Below, piece by piece: positions 16,090 to 24,920 of a DNA stretch of 64,000 nt (positions are counted from its first letter, which is position 1; the number at the start of each line of letters is the position of its first letter). A program made the position numbers and the translations under genes. The notes under the pieces were generated by a model. That model saw nothing but the letters and a program-made list of their open reading frames with translations. It was not told the origin of the DNA and did no database searches. The stretch spans positions 40,766 to 104,765 of the forward strand of contig NZ_BDFO01000001.1 in assembly GCF_001748245.1 (NCBI RefSeq), written 5' to 3'. Origin of the DNA: Oligoflexus tunisiensis (GTDB lineage: Bacteria; Bdellovibrionota_B; Oligoflexia; Oligoflexales; Oligoflexaceae).

Positions 16090-17121
16090 CTAAACCGAGG
16101 CCCCCATATCCACATCCCGTAACGTCCCCTGCGGCAGCTCCGCAGGCATCCATGTCGGGCCATCTGACCGCGGCTCCCCACGATCAAAATAAAGCTCATC
16201 AATAAACATCCGCCGCGCCCGCATGTCCGGATCCCACGCATGATATACAATCATCCGCGTGACCCCATCCGGCGCGAAGGTCGTTGAACAATGCCCAGGT
16301 CCAATCACCTTCCCTGGAATCGTCCGCAGAATGCGCGGCGCTTCGATTCCCACCTCAATTTTATAAGGCCCCAGCACATGATCGGCGACCGTATAATCGA
16401 CTCCATAGGTCTCCGCCTCCCATCGTCCGCCGCTGTAAAGACAGTAGTAACGCCCCCCTTCCTTGATCACCGAAGGTCCTTCCAGCGTATGCCAGTCAAA
16501 GATCTGTCCATACATCGGCCGCTGTGCTGCAAAAAGCTGCCAATCGCAATAGGACCGCAACACCGTGTGCACACGCGAGGAAAGGCGGGTCATCGTTTCG
16601 AGCTCAGAAACCACCAGGGCCGTTCCTGCTCGAATTGAGCCCATGGCATCGGTCTTTGTATCGAGAAAATCCCGCGCATGAAACAGATACCATTTCCCAT
16701 CATCATCGCGGAAAGGATGCGGGTCGATGGCAAACGGCACATCCTTGGGATCGGTGAGCTGAGCACAATCCAGATAAGGTCCCAGAGGGGAATCGCTCAC
16801 GGCCACACGCAGTTGATGAAGTTTGTCGCCGTGACCCACGGAATAGTAAAGATACCAGCGCCCGCCTTCCGTGGCGATTTCGGGCGCCCAGAAATTATGT
16901 CCGAGCTTTTCATCGGGCGGCACCAGAGCATGGCCGGCGTTCTGCCAATGGATGAGATCCTTCGATCGGAGGAGTGGAAAAACACAGGGTCGTCCGAGGG
17001 GCGGCGAACGCCCCTCGGCATCCGCAGGACCTGTGCCGATTGCATAGTACTCATTCTCATAAAGCCACACGAAGGGGTCTGCGAAATATTCAGCATGCAC
17101 GGGATTGGTATATACTTGCAT
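16090..17121 (-). CDS. GH43-type glycoside hydrolase
   Basis: The 343-residue protein is a five-bladed propeller of glycoside hydrolase clan GH-F. The catalytic residues are visible: D15 in A-D-P-F-V (general base), D133 in A-I-D-P-H-P-F (pKa modulator) and E214 in L-E-G-P-S-V-I (general acid). H-N-F-W-A-P-E-I and G-R-W-Y-L-Y-Y-S are also typical. GH43 enzymes release arabinose or xylose from hemicellulose. No signal peptide is visible, so it probably acts on imported oligosaccharides. The ATG at 17121 has GAGG nine bases upstream. It stands alone next to the IS200/IS605 element, without a sugar transporter in view. Confidence 0.85.
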   Translation of the reverse strand: MQVYTNPVHAEYFADPFVWLYENEYYAIGTGPADAEGRSPPLGRPCVFPLLRSKDLIHWQNAGHALVPPDEKLGHNFWAPEIATEGGRWYLYYSVGHGDKLHQLRVAVSDSPLGPYLDCAQLTDPKDVPFAIDPHPFRDDDGKWYLFHARDFLDTKTDAMGSIRAGTALVVSELETMTRLSSRVHTVLRSYCDWQLFAAQRPMYGQIFDWHTLEGPSVIKEGGRYYCLYSGGRWEAETYGVDYTVADHVLGPYKIEVGIEAPRILRTIPGKVIGPGHCSTTFAPDGVTRMIVYHAWDPDMRARRMFIDELYFDRGEPRSDGPTWMPAELPQGTLRDVDMGASV

Positions 17122-17194
17122 TCATCGATCCTCACGCCAGGGTTCTGATCGAGACACATGCAATATATAGGGAAGATCCCGCTGGGATGCCAGC

Positions 17195-17420
17195 CTTTGC
17201 TCACAGAGCATCATAACCCCGCTCATTAAAGTGATCTACCGTCACCCCTGAAGGGGTGAGGCTTCAAAAGAAAAATCCAAAGGCAAAGCCATTCGATCCT
17301 TCTTTTTCTTTTTTGACGCTTCCTGTAGCCCATCAGAAAAGTATTCTGATGGGAGCCCTTTTTCGCCCGGTGCGCGGGAGCTTTTGGCCCGCCGCGACTT
17401 ACCCATGGCTCCACGTCCAC
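17195..17420 (-). ncRNA. Probable omega RNA / right end of the IS605 element
   Basis: In IS200/IS605 elements the guide (omega) RNA is made from the 3' part of tnpB and the right end, with the guide taken from the flanking DNA. Here the minus-strand sequence GAAGCCTCACCCCTTCAGGG ends tnpB and forms a stable hairpin. It is followed by GTGACGGTAGATCACTTTAA toward the flank. This matches the expected architecture, but RNA boundaries and guide are inferred from the family only. Confidence 0.4.
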
Positions 17421-18708
17421 TGTCAGAGAGGGACAAGACACCCCTCTTTGACAACTCCGATCCGGAGTTTGAAATAAGACCTATTGCTCGCTTTTTGATA
17501 ACCTCTGCCGCGTTATGATCGGCATTATCAGTGTGGCCACAGCTTTCGCATTTAAAAAGCGCCTGGCTTTTGCGATTGCCGGGATGAGTGCTGCCGCAAG
17601 CCGCGCACTCCTGAGAGGTTTGAAAGGCGGGTACTTTGAACCAGGCCTTGCCGGCCCGGTTTGCTTTATACTTTAAGAATTCCTCGAAACGGTGCCAGCC
17701 AACATTAAGGATGGCCTTATTCAGACCGGATTTGGCTTTGGCTCCATTTTTAAGCCACCTGCCGGAATCATCCTTTTTGGCCTTGGCTCTTCCGGTCATC
17801 TGCCTTGTTCTAAGGTCTTCGAGAACAAAAACCCTCGAATCCTTTTGATCGACCAACGTGCGAGAAGCCTTGTGGCAGAAGTCCTTTCGGATATTGGCAA
17901 TATCGTTATGGGTATTTGAGAGTTTGACTTTTGTTTTGTGACGGCGCTTTGAGCCCTTCACTTGACGCGACATGCGTTTTTGGTAGCGAACAAGGTTTCG
18001 CCTGGAGCGATCCATGCTCTTTTTTTGCTCTGGGGTAAAGTCAAAGCACTGTTCACCTGCCTGAATTGGGCGTTTGACTCCCCGGTCGATGCCGATGACA
18101 TGGTTTTGCAAAAACTCCTGGGACTGGCCGCGAAGGTATTTAAGGTGGTCGGCCTGGGATAAAAGCTCGCCTTCATCCTTCCCGTCGTCATAGCAAAAGG
18201 AAACCCAGAATTCATCGTGACGCTTTTTAATATAAAGGGACGCCGGCTCCTTGAAACCTTTATGGAGCTTAAGAGAAAGGAAGCCGATGTTATTGCGCTC
18301 AGCCCCGATGAAAAGTCTTTTTACTCCATCAGGGCACACTTCAAAGCGGAAAAGATCACGAGTGAGATATATGCTGCCGCTTCCGGTCTTTTTCTTTCTT
18401 TTTGGCTTTCCACAGCGGCCCTGCTTGAAGTTCTGGTAAGTATCAAACCAGTTGCAGGCTGAGTTTGCAAGGATCTTGCTCGGGCAATCAGAAAGCCACG
18501 GAGAAAGCTCGTCATTTTTGAAGTGTGAGTATTTTTTATCAATAGGCGCAAAGGTTCCAATGGGGAAATACTTTCGCGCATAGGTGGAATGGTAGCGGTA
18601 TTCATCACACTTGGCGTTCCAGATAAAGCGTGCGCAGCCCATCCACTGGCTTAAAACAAGCCTTTGGTGATCTGTTACGTTCGCTTTCAGTCGAATGCCT
18701 GTAAGCAT
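17242..18708 (-). CDS. tnpB: TnpB RNA-guided endonuclease
   Basis: The 488-residue protein has the full TnpB layout: an N-terminal wedge/REC part opening with L-K-A-N-V-T-D-H-Q and W-M-G-C-A-R-F-I-W-N-A, then a split RuvC nuclease. The triad is D208 in V-I-G-I-D-R-G-V-K-R-P, E297 in V-F-V-L-E-D-L and D397 in N-A-D-H-N-A-A. A zinc finger C368-A-A-C371 ... C387-E-S-C390 lies between the last two. TnpB cuts DNA next to a transposon-adjacent motif using omega RNA and helps the element persist. A basic, poorly conserved tail of about 90 residues follows RuvC, longer than in many TnpBs. Its last codons lie in the right-end hairpin. All catalytic residues are intact. Confidence 0.92.
   Translation of the reverse strand: MLTGIRLKANVTDHQRLVLSQWMGCARFIWNAKCDEYRYHSTYARKYFPIGTFAPIDKKYSHFKNDELSPWLSDCPSKILANSACNWFDTYQNFKQGRCGKPKRKKKTGSGSIYLTRDLFRFEVCPDGVKRLFIGAERNNIGFLSLKLHKGFKEPASLYIKKRHDEFWVSFCYDDGKDEGELLSQADHLKYLRGQSQEFLQNHVIGIDRGVKRPIQAGEQCFDFTPEQKKSMDRSRRNLVRYQKRMSRQVKGSKRRHKTKVKLSNTHNDIANIRKDFCHKASRTLVDQKDSRVFVLEDLRTRQMTGRAKAKKDDSGRWLKNGAKAKSGLNKAILNVGWHRFEEFLKYKANRAGKAWFKVPAFQTSQECAACGSTHPGNRKSQALFKCESCGHTDNADHNAAEVIKKRAIGLISNSGSELSKRGVLSLSDSGRGAMGKSRRAKSSRAPGEKGLPSEYFSDGLQEASKKKKKDRMALPLDFSFEASPLQG
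17243..17258. repeat. Subterminal hairpin, tnpB-side end of the IS605 element
   Basis: The sequence CACCCCTGAAGGGGTG is a perfect inverted repeat that overlaps the tnpB stop codon. TnpA of this family recognises such hairpins at the element ends. Confidence 0.75.
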
Positions 18709-18767
18709 GATTTACCTTTCGATATTCTTTCGCTATCTTATGGAAAAGAGAAAATGGAGTCAAGCAT

Positions 18768-19295
18768 ATGTCTGGTGATTTTGAATGGAGAACAGGAAGA
18801 CACTGCATATTTAAAAATCACATTCACCTTGTCTTTGTTACAAAGTATCGGCGCGGAGTTCTCACTGATGAGATGCTCGAAAGGTTGAACGAAGTCTATT
18901 CTGAGACGATGGAGCAGATGGGGGGCGAGCTTTTGGAGTTTGGCGGGGAGGACGACCATGTTCACCTTCTGGTCGCTGCGCACCCAAAAACCGCCGTATC
19001 AGCTCTGGCTGGAAAGCTTAAAGGAAAGTCGAGCTATGTCCTTAGGCAGGAGTTCTGGCCTGAGATCAAAAAAAAGCTCTGGGGGGATCACTTCTGGAGC
19101 CCCAGCTACTGCGTGGTATCCTGCGGCGGTGCTCCGCTCGAAGTGATCCGCTCCTATGTCGAAAGCCAAAGAAAGCCGTCCGAGAAAAAGCATATCGAGC
19201 AGTCCAAAAGATTTACGGGAGCAAGGCGAAACGAGGACAAGACCTGGGTAAGGAAGGGAGCAAAGGGGAAGGAACAGAGCGGCGGTATTCGCTAG
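18768..19295 (+). CDS. tnpA: TnpA Y1 transposase (IS200-like)
   Basis: The 175-residue protein carries the HUH motif at H64-V-H66 in D-D-H-V-H-L-L and the catalytic tyrosine Y130 in I-R-S-Y-V-E-S-Q. The opening H-I-H-L-V-F-V-T-K-Y-R-R-G is characteristic of IS200/IS605 TnpA. The enzyme works as a dimer on single-stranded hairpin ends at replication forks. After Y130 there are about 45 residues, including a Lys/Arg-rich C-terminal tail that is longer than in minimal TnpAs. GGAG precedes ATG 18768. The promoter must lie in the 59 bases shared with tnpB. Confidence 0.92.
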   Translation: MSGDFEWRTGRHCIFKNHIHLVFVTKYRRGVLTDEMLERLNEVYSETMEQMGGELLEFGGEDDHVHLLVAAHPKTAVSALAGKLKGKSSYVLRQEFWPEIKKKLWGDHFWSPSYCVVSCGGAPLEVIRSYVESQRKPSEKKHIEQSKRFTGARRNEDKTWVRKGAKGKEQSGGIR

Positions 19296-19309
19296 CGCGA
19301 AACCTTGGC

Positions 19310-19354
19310 AGCTCGCCTTGACCTCCCCCTAAAGGAAGAGGGTTGCGGCGAGCT
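19310..19354. repeat. Hairpin at the tnpA-side end of the IS605 element
   Basis: Outer arms AGCTCGCC (19310-19317) and GGCGAGCT (19347-19354) are exactly complementary. An inner stem CCTCCCCC / GGAAGAGG with loop TAAA (19322-19341) pairs with two G.T. It could serve as the left-end hairpin bound by TnpA and also as a terminator barrier between tnpA and the convergent VOC gene, whose stop codon overlaps the outer arm. Confidence 0.55.
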
Positions 19355-19736
19355 ACTGCTCAATGAGGCAAAGCCCATGACCAAACGGATCCGACATCAA
19401 TACGATTTTCCCATAGGGCGCCTCGCGGATTCCGGACTCGGCGTGACCGCCCGCGGCCACAACCCGATTGTGCACCGCATGAATATCCGTCACGCTTATG
19501 TCCAGATGTACCGGAGTCCAATGCCTGCTATACTCCCTGGGGTGGGAGCCGCCGCGGAAAGCCGGTGTGCCGCTGGCCTTTTCAAGCAGATAGCAGGGCA
19601 CTCCGAGGCCTGACAATTCCACGGCATCGGGCCCGATGCGCCGCGTAACCTTAAGGTCAAAGACTCCACAGTAAAAGGCTTCCGCCTTTTTGATGTCCGG
19701 AACATCAATATTGATCAGGGCTCCTCGTGTGAGCAT
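19353..19736 (-). CDS. VOC-superfamily (glyoxalase-like) protein
   Basis: The start is ATG 19736, because GGAGG lies about seven bases upstream; this gives 127 residues from MLTRGALINIDVPDIKKAEA. The single domain shows the VOC beta-alpha-beta-beta-beta pattern: I-N-I-D-V-P-D-I-K-K-A-E-A-F-Y at the N-terminus, V-H-L-D-I-S-V-T-D-I at the second half, and the closing D-P-F-G-H-G-L-C-L-I-E. Members bind a metal and include glyoxalases, dioxygenases and antibiotic-binding proteins. Two His (V-H-L-D and G-H-G) and the final E could be ligands. The exact reaction is not readable. The stop codon lies in the adjacent IS605 end hairpin, so the last residues may have been altered by insertion. Confidence 0.75.
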   Translation of the reverse strand: MLTRGALINIDVPDIKKAEAFYCGVFDLKVTRRIGPDAVELSGLGVPCYLLEKASGTPAFRGGSHPREYSRHWTPVHLDISVTDIHAVHNRVVAAGGHAESGIREAPYGKIVLMSDPFGHGLCLIEQ

Positions 19737-19790
19737 CCGTGCACCTCCATCTTGCATTGGATTCTACTCTCAACCCGGAGGAAAGTTCAC

Positions 19791-20258
19791 TTGGGAAAAA
19801 CAGGGTCAGCACGATGGCTGGCGGATACTCTGGGAAAGGCCTGGGCGGCCCCCTATACCCTGATTGGTTTAGTCTACGGTGTCCTGGGTTATGGAGCCGG
19901 ACGTCTGGCCCACCACTGGGGTTGGTATTCGGTGCGGCCTGAGATCCTTCTGGGAAACAATGCCTTCCAATTCGTGAATAACCCGCTGGCCATACCCCAT
20001 TCCGCGATTACGCTCGGCAACACCATATCCTATGGCAAGGGCACGGCGCCGGATCATTTCGGGGCCTACGGTGATAACACGGTCAATCTCGGTTTGCATG
20101 AGCAGGCCCACACCTGGCAGTACCAGATTCTGGGACCTTTCTTTGTTCCTGTTTATTTTCTGGTCGGCGGCATTACGGTGCGGAATCCCCTGGAACAGGC
20201 GGCTCAATCCTTCGGTCGCGGGAAGGGATCCTGGTGGCCGTGGAGAAGACCGTCATAA
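19791..20258 (+). CDS. Membrane-associated HExxH protein of unknown function
   Basis: No good ATG exists. TTG 19791 has GGAGGA eight to ten bases upstream and yields 155 residues beginning with L-G-K-T-G-S-A-R-W-L-A-D. The protein has a hydrophobic N-terminal segment (Y-T-L-I-G-L-V-Y-G-V-L-G-Y-G), then the possible metal site H-E-Q-A-H-T-W-Q-Y-Q, a hydrophobic stretch F-F-V-P-V-Y-F-L-V-G-G, and the ending N-P-L-E-Q-A-A-Q-S-F-G-R-G-K. The HExxH followed by E/N-P-x-E-x-A-A resembles small gluzincin-like proteins, but catalysis is inferred only. The last 55 bases overlap the convergent Kelch gene. Confidence 0.6.
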   Translation: MGKTGSARWLADTLGKAWAAPYTLIGLVYGVLGYGAGRLAHHWGWYSVRPEILLGNNAFQFVNNPLAIPHSAITLGNTISYGKGTAPDHFGAYGDNTVNLGLHEQAHTWQYQILGPFFVPVYFLVGGITVRNPLEQAAQSFGRGKGSWWPWRRPS

Positions 20259-21460
20259 ATCCAAATCCCATCCTTATGCTCCAGACTTTGGCTGCCCTTC
20301 GCATAGCCCATGCCCCCGAAGACTGCAAATCTGTTGGGTCCAAGGGCCACAAAACAATGCGCCATGCGTCCCGAAGGGCTTTCATTCGATCGAAGGAGTG
20401 ACCATTCCCGCCTGCCGACATCAAAAAACCAAAGCTGATCGTTGAAATCCTCCGTCCCAAACCGCCCACCAAAGAGCAAAAACCCTTGGGTTCCCCAGGG
20501 CGCGATTTCCGCTGCTCGGAGCTGGGCATAGCGGGCATCCGGAATCGGAGGAAGGCTGCGCCACTGACGGCGATCCAGGTCATAACTGGACCCGGTATTG
20601 GAATCTCCATCCTCTGTGGCTCCGCCCCAGATAAAGACGTCACCGCCCATGTGCACAGCACGCGCATTGGCCCGCGGCGCGAGCGTGGATGTCGAGGCAA
20701 TATCCAGCGACTCACCTGATTTTACATCCAAAAGAAAGCCATCCCCGCGCCTCTCCTGACCGATGAAACCACCCCAAACAAAGAGTTTGGATTCACCCAC
20801 ACTCAAGGCAATGTGGGAAACACGGGCTTCCATGCCGGGCTCTGCGGGAAAAGTCCGCCAGCTCCTGCTGTCCACATCATAGCGCCCCCAGTTTGTAATC
20901 CTCGTCAGTCCCTGGCCTCCAAAGAGGACAAGACTCTTTCCCACGCGCGTGAGCGACGCCTGTTTTCGGGGAATCAAACCTCTGTGTCGCGGCAAAGCCG
21001 TCCAGCTCCGGCTCCTGATATCATAGGAAAAGGCATCCGCCACGGCATTGCTATAAGCTGTTTCCCCTCCAAAGATATACAGGGCCTGATCAAAGACAGC
21101 ATAGGACGTGAAATTTCGCGGCACAGGGCCATTTTCCGCACTAATCTGCTGCCAATCTCCGGTCCTGTCATCATACAAAACGAGGTCACTGTTCAAAGGC
21201 GAGGCCTTCTGCGGATTGATGCCGCCGAAGGCCAGGATCGTGCCCTCGATCACCCCGCAGGAACTGTGAGCCACAGGACCAAATTCCGCCGGAGCAGGAT
21301 GGAACGTCCACCCGATTTTCCGCTCCAACGTTGGAGGCACAGTCTGGCAGCTGGTCAGAACCAAAGCCAGGCTTATGGATTTGAAAAGGAGTTTCACTTT
21401 GAGATGGCCTGCAAGATGATAAGCGGCATCAAATTCCAAAACATCCGGCCTATGATTCAT
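20204..21460 (-). CDS. Kelch-repeat beta-propeller lipoprotein
   Basis: ATG 21460 follows a strong AGGGGGA, so it is taken as the start, giving 418 residues. The signal region then has an unusually long N-part before the lipobox in L-V-L-T-S-C; an internal GTG at 21397 would give a normal lipoprotein signal and remains possible. The body is a row of Kelch blades: repeated F-G-G (L-A-F-G-G-I-N, Y-I-F-G-G-E-T, V-L-F-G-G-Q-G, F-V-W-G-G-F-I, F-I-W-G-G-A-T, L-L-F-G-G-R-F, A-V-F-G-G-M-G), each followed by a W about 20-25 residues later, so about seven blades. Such propellers bind partners or glycans. The envelope location follows from the lipobox. Confidence 0.8.
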   Translation of the reverse strand: MNHRPDVLEFDAAYHLAGHLKVKLLFKSISLALVLTSCQTVPPTLERKIGWTFHPAPAEFGPVAHSSCGVIEGTILAFGGINPQKASPLNSDLVLYDDRTGDWQQISAENGPVPRNFTSYAVFDQALYIFGGETAYSNAVADAFSYDIRSRSWTALPRHRGLIPRKQASLTRVGKSLVLFGGQGLTRITNWGRYDVDSRSWRTFPAEPGMEARVSHIALSVGESKLFVWGGFIGQERRGDGFLLDVKSGESLDIASTSTLAPRANARAVHMGGDVFIWGGATEDGDSNTGSSYDLDRRQWRSLPPIPDARYAQLRAAEIAPWGTQGFLLFGGRFGTEDFNDQLWFFDVGRREWSLLRSNESPSGRMAHCFVALGPNRFAVFGGMGYAKGSQSLEHKDGIWIYDGLLHGHQDPFPRPKD

Positions 21461-21600
21461 GAAAAATCCCCCTCGCATTCCTGGGCGTCATGGCACCCAC
21501 TATCCTCTGCCCTCTCTCCGCTCTTGGCAATGGGCTGAAACAGGGCTAATCTCCGACCCATGTTCAAACGCCCTCGACGACCCAATCTGGAGAAATAACT

Positions 21601-23313
21601 ATGACAGGAAGATTTTCCACCTGGCTTCACGGCATGGTCGGCCTCCTTTTTTTCACCCTGCCTCTGGCCGCAGCCCCGGCTGATCTTGTGCTGACGAATG
21701 CCAGGATTCACACCATGACAGCGGAAAAATCGCAGGTGGAAGCCCTTGCCATCCAGGGTGGGCGTGTGGTGGCGACGGGAACCGCGCAGGAACTGAAAAG
21801 CTTGCAGGGACCATCCACGCGGGTCATTGATCTCAAGGGCAAGGCCGTGTATCCCGGTTTCCATGAAGGTCATGGCCATTTAAAAGGCCTTGGTTACCAG
21901 CTGGTCCGTCTCGATCTTTCCGGCGTGACAGACCTGAAGGTGGTTCAGGACAAGGTGAAAAAGGAGATCGCGAAAACCCCAAAATCAGAATGGGTTCTCG
22001 GCCGCGGCTGGGACCAGAATCTTTGGTCCCGCAAGGAATTTCCGAGCCGTCAGGACCTTGATAAACTGGGCGCCGACTTTCCCGTGGCGCTGACCCGCAT
22101 TGATGGTCACGCCCTTTGGGTGAACACTCTGGCTTTAAAAAAGGCCGGCATCACCCGCAAGACACCGGATCCTGCCGGTGGAAAGATCATCCGTGATGCC
22201 CAGGGCGAAGCCACCGGCATACTGGTCGACCGCGCCATGGATCTGGTACGCGCCATCATTCCACCTGAATCACCCGCGCAAAGCGAAAAAGCCATCCGGG
22301 CCGCCCTGGCCCGTTGCGTGGAACTGGGATTGACGAGTTTCCATGATGCCGGTGTTGGCGCCGCAGATATTGCCATCTATGAAAAGCTGCTGGCCGAGGG
22401 CGCACTGCCTCTCAGGGTGAACGTCATGCTTTCAGGATCGGATGAAGCCCTGCTCGACCGTTATATGAAATCAGGCCCGGTGGTAAAAGGCGATCATCAG
22501 CTGCAGATCCGTTCCGTGAAGCTCATGGCCGATGGTGCCCTCGGTTCACGCGGCGCGGCGATGCTCGAACCCTATGCCGACCAGCCCGGATATTCCGGAC
22601 TGGAAATACTCACTGAAGAGCAGGTCTACCAGGCTACCAAACGTTTTGCCAAGGCCGGCTTTCAAACAGCCGTCCATGCGATCGGTGATCGCAGCAACCG
22701 CAGCGTTCTGAATGCATTCGAACGCGTGATCAAGGAATTTCCCAAAACCGATCTGCGTTTGCGTGTGGAACATGCCCAGATTTTGGATGCTCAGGATATT
22801 CCCCGCTTCGGAAAACTCGGCATCATCGCTTCAGTTCAGCCCACGCATCTCACCTCCGATGCACCCTGGGTTCCCACCCGCATTGGGATGGGCCGCATGG
22901 AAGAGGGCGCCTACGTCTGGCAAAAATTGCGGCAGAGCAAAGCCGTCCTGGTCAGCGGTTCGGATACACCCGTGGAATCCGCCAATCCACTCTGGGGCCT
23001 TTACGCAGCGGTCACCCGTCAAACCCAGGAACGCCATCCACCCAAGGGCTGGAGCTTTGACCAACACCTGAGCATGGCGGAGGCTTTGGAATCCTATACG
23101 AAAAACGCAGCCTTCGCCGCCTTCTGGGACAAGGATATGGGAACCCTGGAGCCTGGAAAATATGCTGACATCGTGGTCCTCGACAGTGATTTGAATGAGC
23201 TTGTTCAGGACAAAAGACCACACGATATCCTGAAGGCCAAGGTGCTGATGACCATAACGAACGGTCGCATCGTGCACGAAAACAAAAAGGAATGGGCCGG
23301 CTTAAGAGGCTAA
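21601..23313 (+). CDS. Exported amidohydrolase (YtcJ-like)
   Basis: The 570-residue protein begins with a Sec signal ending at A-A-A-P-A and continues A-D-L-V-L-T-N-A-R-I-H-T-M, the usual opening of the YtcJ/amidohydrolase-3 group. The metal site motifs are present: G-F-H-E-G-H-G-H (first ligands), V-H-A-I-G-D-R (later His), V-E-H-A-Q-I and S-G-S-D-T-P-V-E (final Asp). The C-terminal E-P-G-K-Y-A-D-I-V-V-L-D completes the beta-sandwich domain. Activity on amides or N-substituted compounds outside the cytoplasm is likely; the substrate is unknown. GGAG precedes the ATG. It is convergent with the phosphorelay cassette, 13 bases away. Confidence 0.85.
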   Translation: MTGRFSTWLHGMVGLLFFTLPLAAAPADLVLTNARIHTMTAEKSQVEALAIQGGRVVATGTAQELKSLQGPSTRVIDLKGKAVYPGFHEGHGHLKGLGYQLVRLDLSGVTDLKVVQDKVKKEIAKTPKSEWVLGRGWDQNLWSRKEFPSRQDLDKLGADFPVALTRIDGHALWVNTLALKKAGITRKTPDPAGGKIIRDAQGEATGILVDRAMDLVRAIIPPESPAQSEKAIRAALARCVELGLTSFHDAGVGAADIAIYEKLLAEGALPLRVNVMLSGSDEALLDRYMKSGPVVKGDHQLQIRSVKLMADGALGSRGAAMLEPYADQPGYSGLEILTEEQVYQATKRFAKAGFQTAVHAIGDRSNRSVLNAFERVIKEFPKTDLRLRVEHAQILDAQDIPRFGKLGIIASVQPTHLTSDAPWVPTRIGMGRMEEGAYVWQKLRQSKAVLVSGSDTPVESANPLWGLYAAVTRQTQERHPPKGWSFDQHLSMAEALESYTKNAAFAAFWDKDMGTLEPGKYADIVVLDSDLNELVQDKRPHDILKAKVLMTITNGRIVHENKKEWAGLRG

Positions 23314-23326
23314 CCCACCGGGCAGC

Positions 23327-24916
23327 TTAGGTCGCCGGTGGCGGTGTTACATAGCTGCTGATCAGATGCATCAACACCGGTCGATCAATCGGCTTCGGAT
23401 GAAAATCATCACAGCCTGCCTCCAGACAGCGCATGCGCTCTGAACTCATGGCATTGGCCGTCAGAGCGATGATCGGCTTGGGAAAGCCCCTATCTCTCAG
23501 GGCCCGTACCGCGGCATAACCGTCCATCACGGGCATCTGCATATCCATCAGAACCAGGTCATGGACCTGATCCAAAGCCTTGTCAATCGCCTCCCGCCCA
23601 TTGACGGCAATATCCACAATCGCTCCCGACGATTTCAATATTCGGGTGACAAGCAGACGATTGTCCTGGGAATCATCGACGAGCAGAATGCGCACGTCAC
23701 TCAATTGCAGGTGCGACCCCGTGGAGTCCTGCACAGGCGCTTGCCTTGCGACTTGGGTTTCAGCCTCTTTCACATCAACAGCCACCCGCAGGGTGAAGGT
23801 GCTGCCCTTGCCCGGTTCACTGGCCGTGAGGACGAGGTCACCTTGCAAAAGGCGCGCAAGCTGTTTCGAAAGGGCAAGGCCCAGACCTGTTCCCCCAAAG
23901 CGCCGTGAAATCGAGGAATCCGCCTGGGAAAAGGGTTTAAAGAGAAAGCTCTGCAGCTCCCGGGCAATCCCGACGCCTGTATCCGTCACCGTAAACTCGA
24001 GGGTCTGCTTCCCATCCTGGGGTTCGGCCAGACTCACCATAAGACTGACGCTGCCGCTCGAGGTGAACTTGATCGCATTGCCGATGATATTGATCAAAAT
24101 CTGTCGCAGGCGATTCGGATCGGTCTGAATTTCCTGAGGCAGCCGCAGCTCACGTGAAAATTTCAGCTGGAGGTTCTTTTCACGCGCCTTCGGCATGAAA
24201 AGATTTTCAAGATCGTTCAGCATTTCAGGCAGCGAAAAGGGAATGTTCTCGATGCTCAGCATGCCCGCCTCGACCTTCGACATATCCAGAATCTCATCGA
24301 CAATCTGCAGCAGGTTCTGACCATTGCGAACAATAATTTCCACAGTCTCGCGACGCGTCTCTTCATCGTCATGGGAGGCCAGCAGGAGTTCCGAGAAACC
24401 CAGGATGGCGCCAAGGGGTGTGCGAATCTCATGGCTCATCTGGGCCAGAAAATTGCTCTTGGCCCGGCTGGCTGCAATCGCCTCCTCCTTGGCCCTGAAC
24501 ACAGCCTGTTCCGCCTCGCGCCGGGCCTTCCGGCTGGCAGCCTCCCGCAGTTCCCGTTCGATGGCCGGCAGAAGACGCGCGAGGTTCCCCTTCATCACAT
24601 AATCATGCGCCCCGGCCCGCATCGCCGCGACAGCCGTCTCCTCGCCCACGGCGCCGGAGACGATGATAAAAGGAATATCCAGCTCGCGCCTGGTGAGTAT
24701 GGCGAGAGCCGACATAGCCCCAAATCCAGGCAGATTATAGTCGGACAGGATAACATCCCAGGGATGACCCTCCAGGCTTTTTTCCAGATCCTGAGCGTTC
24801 GCCACGCAGGAGTATTCAATTTGAAATCTCCCCTTGCGCAGCTCCCGCAGAAGAAGCAAAAGGTCATCCTCTGAATCTTCGATGATGAGGACATGGAGAC
24901 ATGCCTTTTCCTGCAT
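23327..24916 (-). CDS. Hybrid histidine kinase (REC-HisKA-HATPase-REC)
   Basis: This 529-residue cytoplasmic protein has four parts. They are a receiver (about 5-125, phosphoacceptor D59 in V-I-L-S-D-Y), a dimerisation/phosphoacceptor domain with H162 in Q-M-S-H-E-I-R-T-P, an ATPase (about 270-380, N-box N280 and G-T-G-L-G-L-A), and a second receiver (about 408-525, D458 in L-V-L-M-D-M-Q-M-P). No membrane segment is seen, so the input comes through the N-terminal receiver from another kinase. It is the third gene of a minus-strand cassette, four bases after the single-domain response regulator, which suggests a phosphorelay. No output (DNA-binding) domain is encoded. A partner HPt protein is not present in this window. 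Confidence 0.9.
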   Translation of the reverse strand: MQEKACLHVLIIEDSEDDLLLLLRELRKGRFQIEYSCVANAQDLEKSLEGHPWDVILSDYNLPGFGAMSALAILTRRELDIPFIIVSGAVGEETAVAAMRAGAHDYVMKGNLARLLPAIERELREAASRKARREAEQAVFRAKEEAIAASRAKSNFLAQMSHEIRTPLGAILGFSELLLASHDDEETRRETVEIIVRNGQNLLQIVDEILDMSKVEAGMLSIENIPFSLPEMLNDLENLFMPKAREKNLQLKFSRELRLPQEIQTDPNRLRQILINIIGNAIKFTSSGSVSLMVSLAEPQDGKQTLEFTVTDTGVGIARELQSFLFKPFSQADSSISRRFGGTGLGLALSKQLARLLQGDLVLTASEPGKGSTFTLRVAVDVKEAETQVARQAPVQDSTGSHLQLSDVRILLVDDSQDNRLLVTRILKSSGAIVDIAVNGREAIDKALDQVHDLVLMDMQMPVMDGYAAVRALRDRGFPKPIIALTANAMSSERMRCLEAGCDDFHPKPIDRPVLMHLISSYVTPPPAT

Positions 24917-24920
24917 TGAT

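Larger units (their letters stand above)
17215..19355. mobile_element. IS200/IS605-family element with divergent tnpA and tnpB
   Basis: The element holds tnpB on the minus strand and tnpA on the plus strand, 59 bases apart at their starts, with a hairpin at each end. The tnpB-side end has CACCCC/GGGGTG around TGAA (17243-17258), just overlapping the tnpB stop. The tnpA-side end has a larger hairpin at 19310-19354. No inverted or direct terminal repeats are expected for this single-strand transposing family. Exact ends were not resolved; I place them within about 30 bases. Both genes look intact, so it may be mobile. It lies between the GH43 and VOC genes and interrupts neither. Confidence 0.85.
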
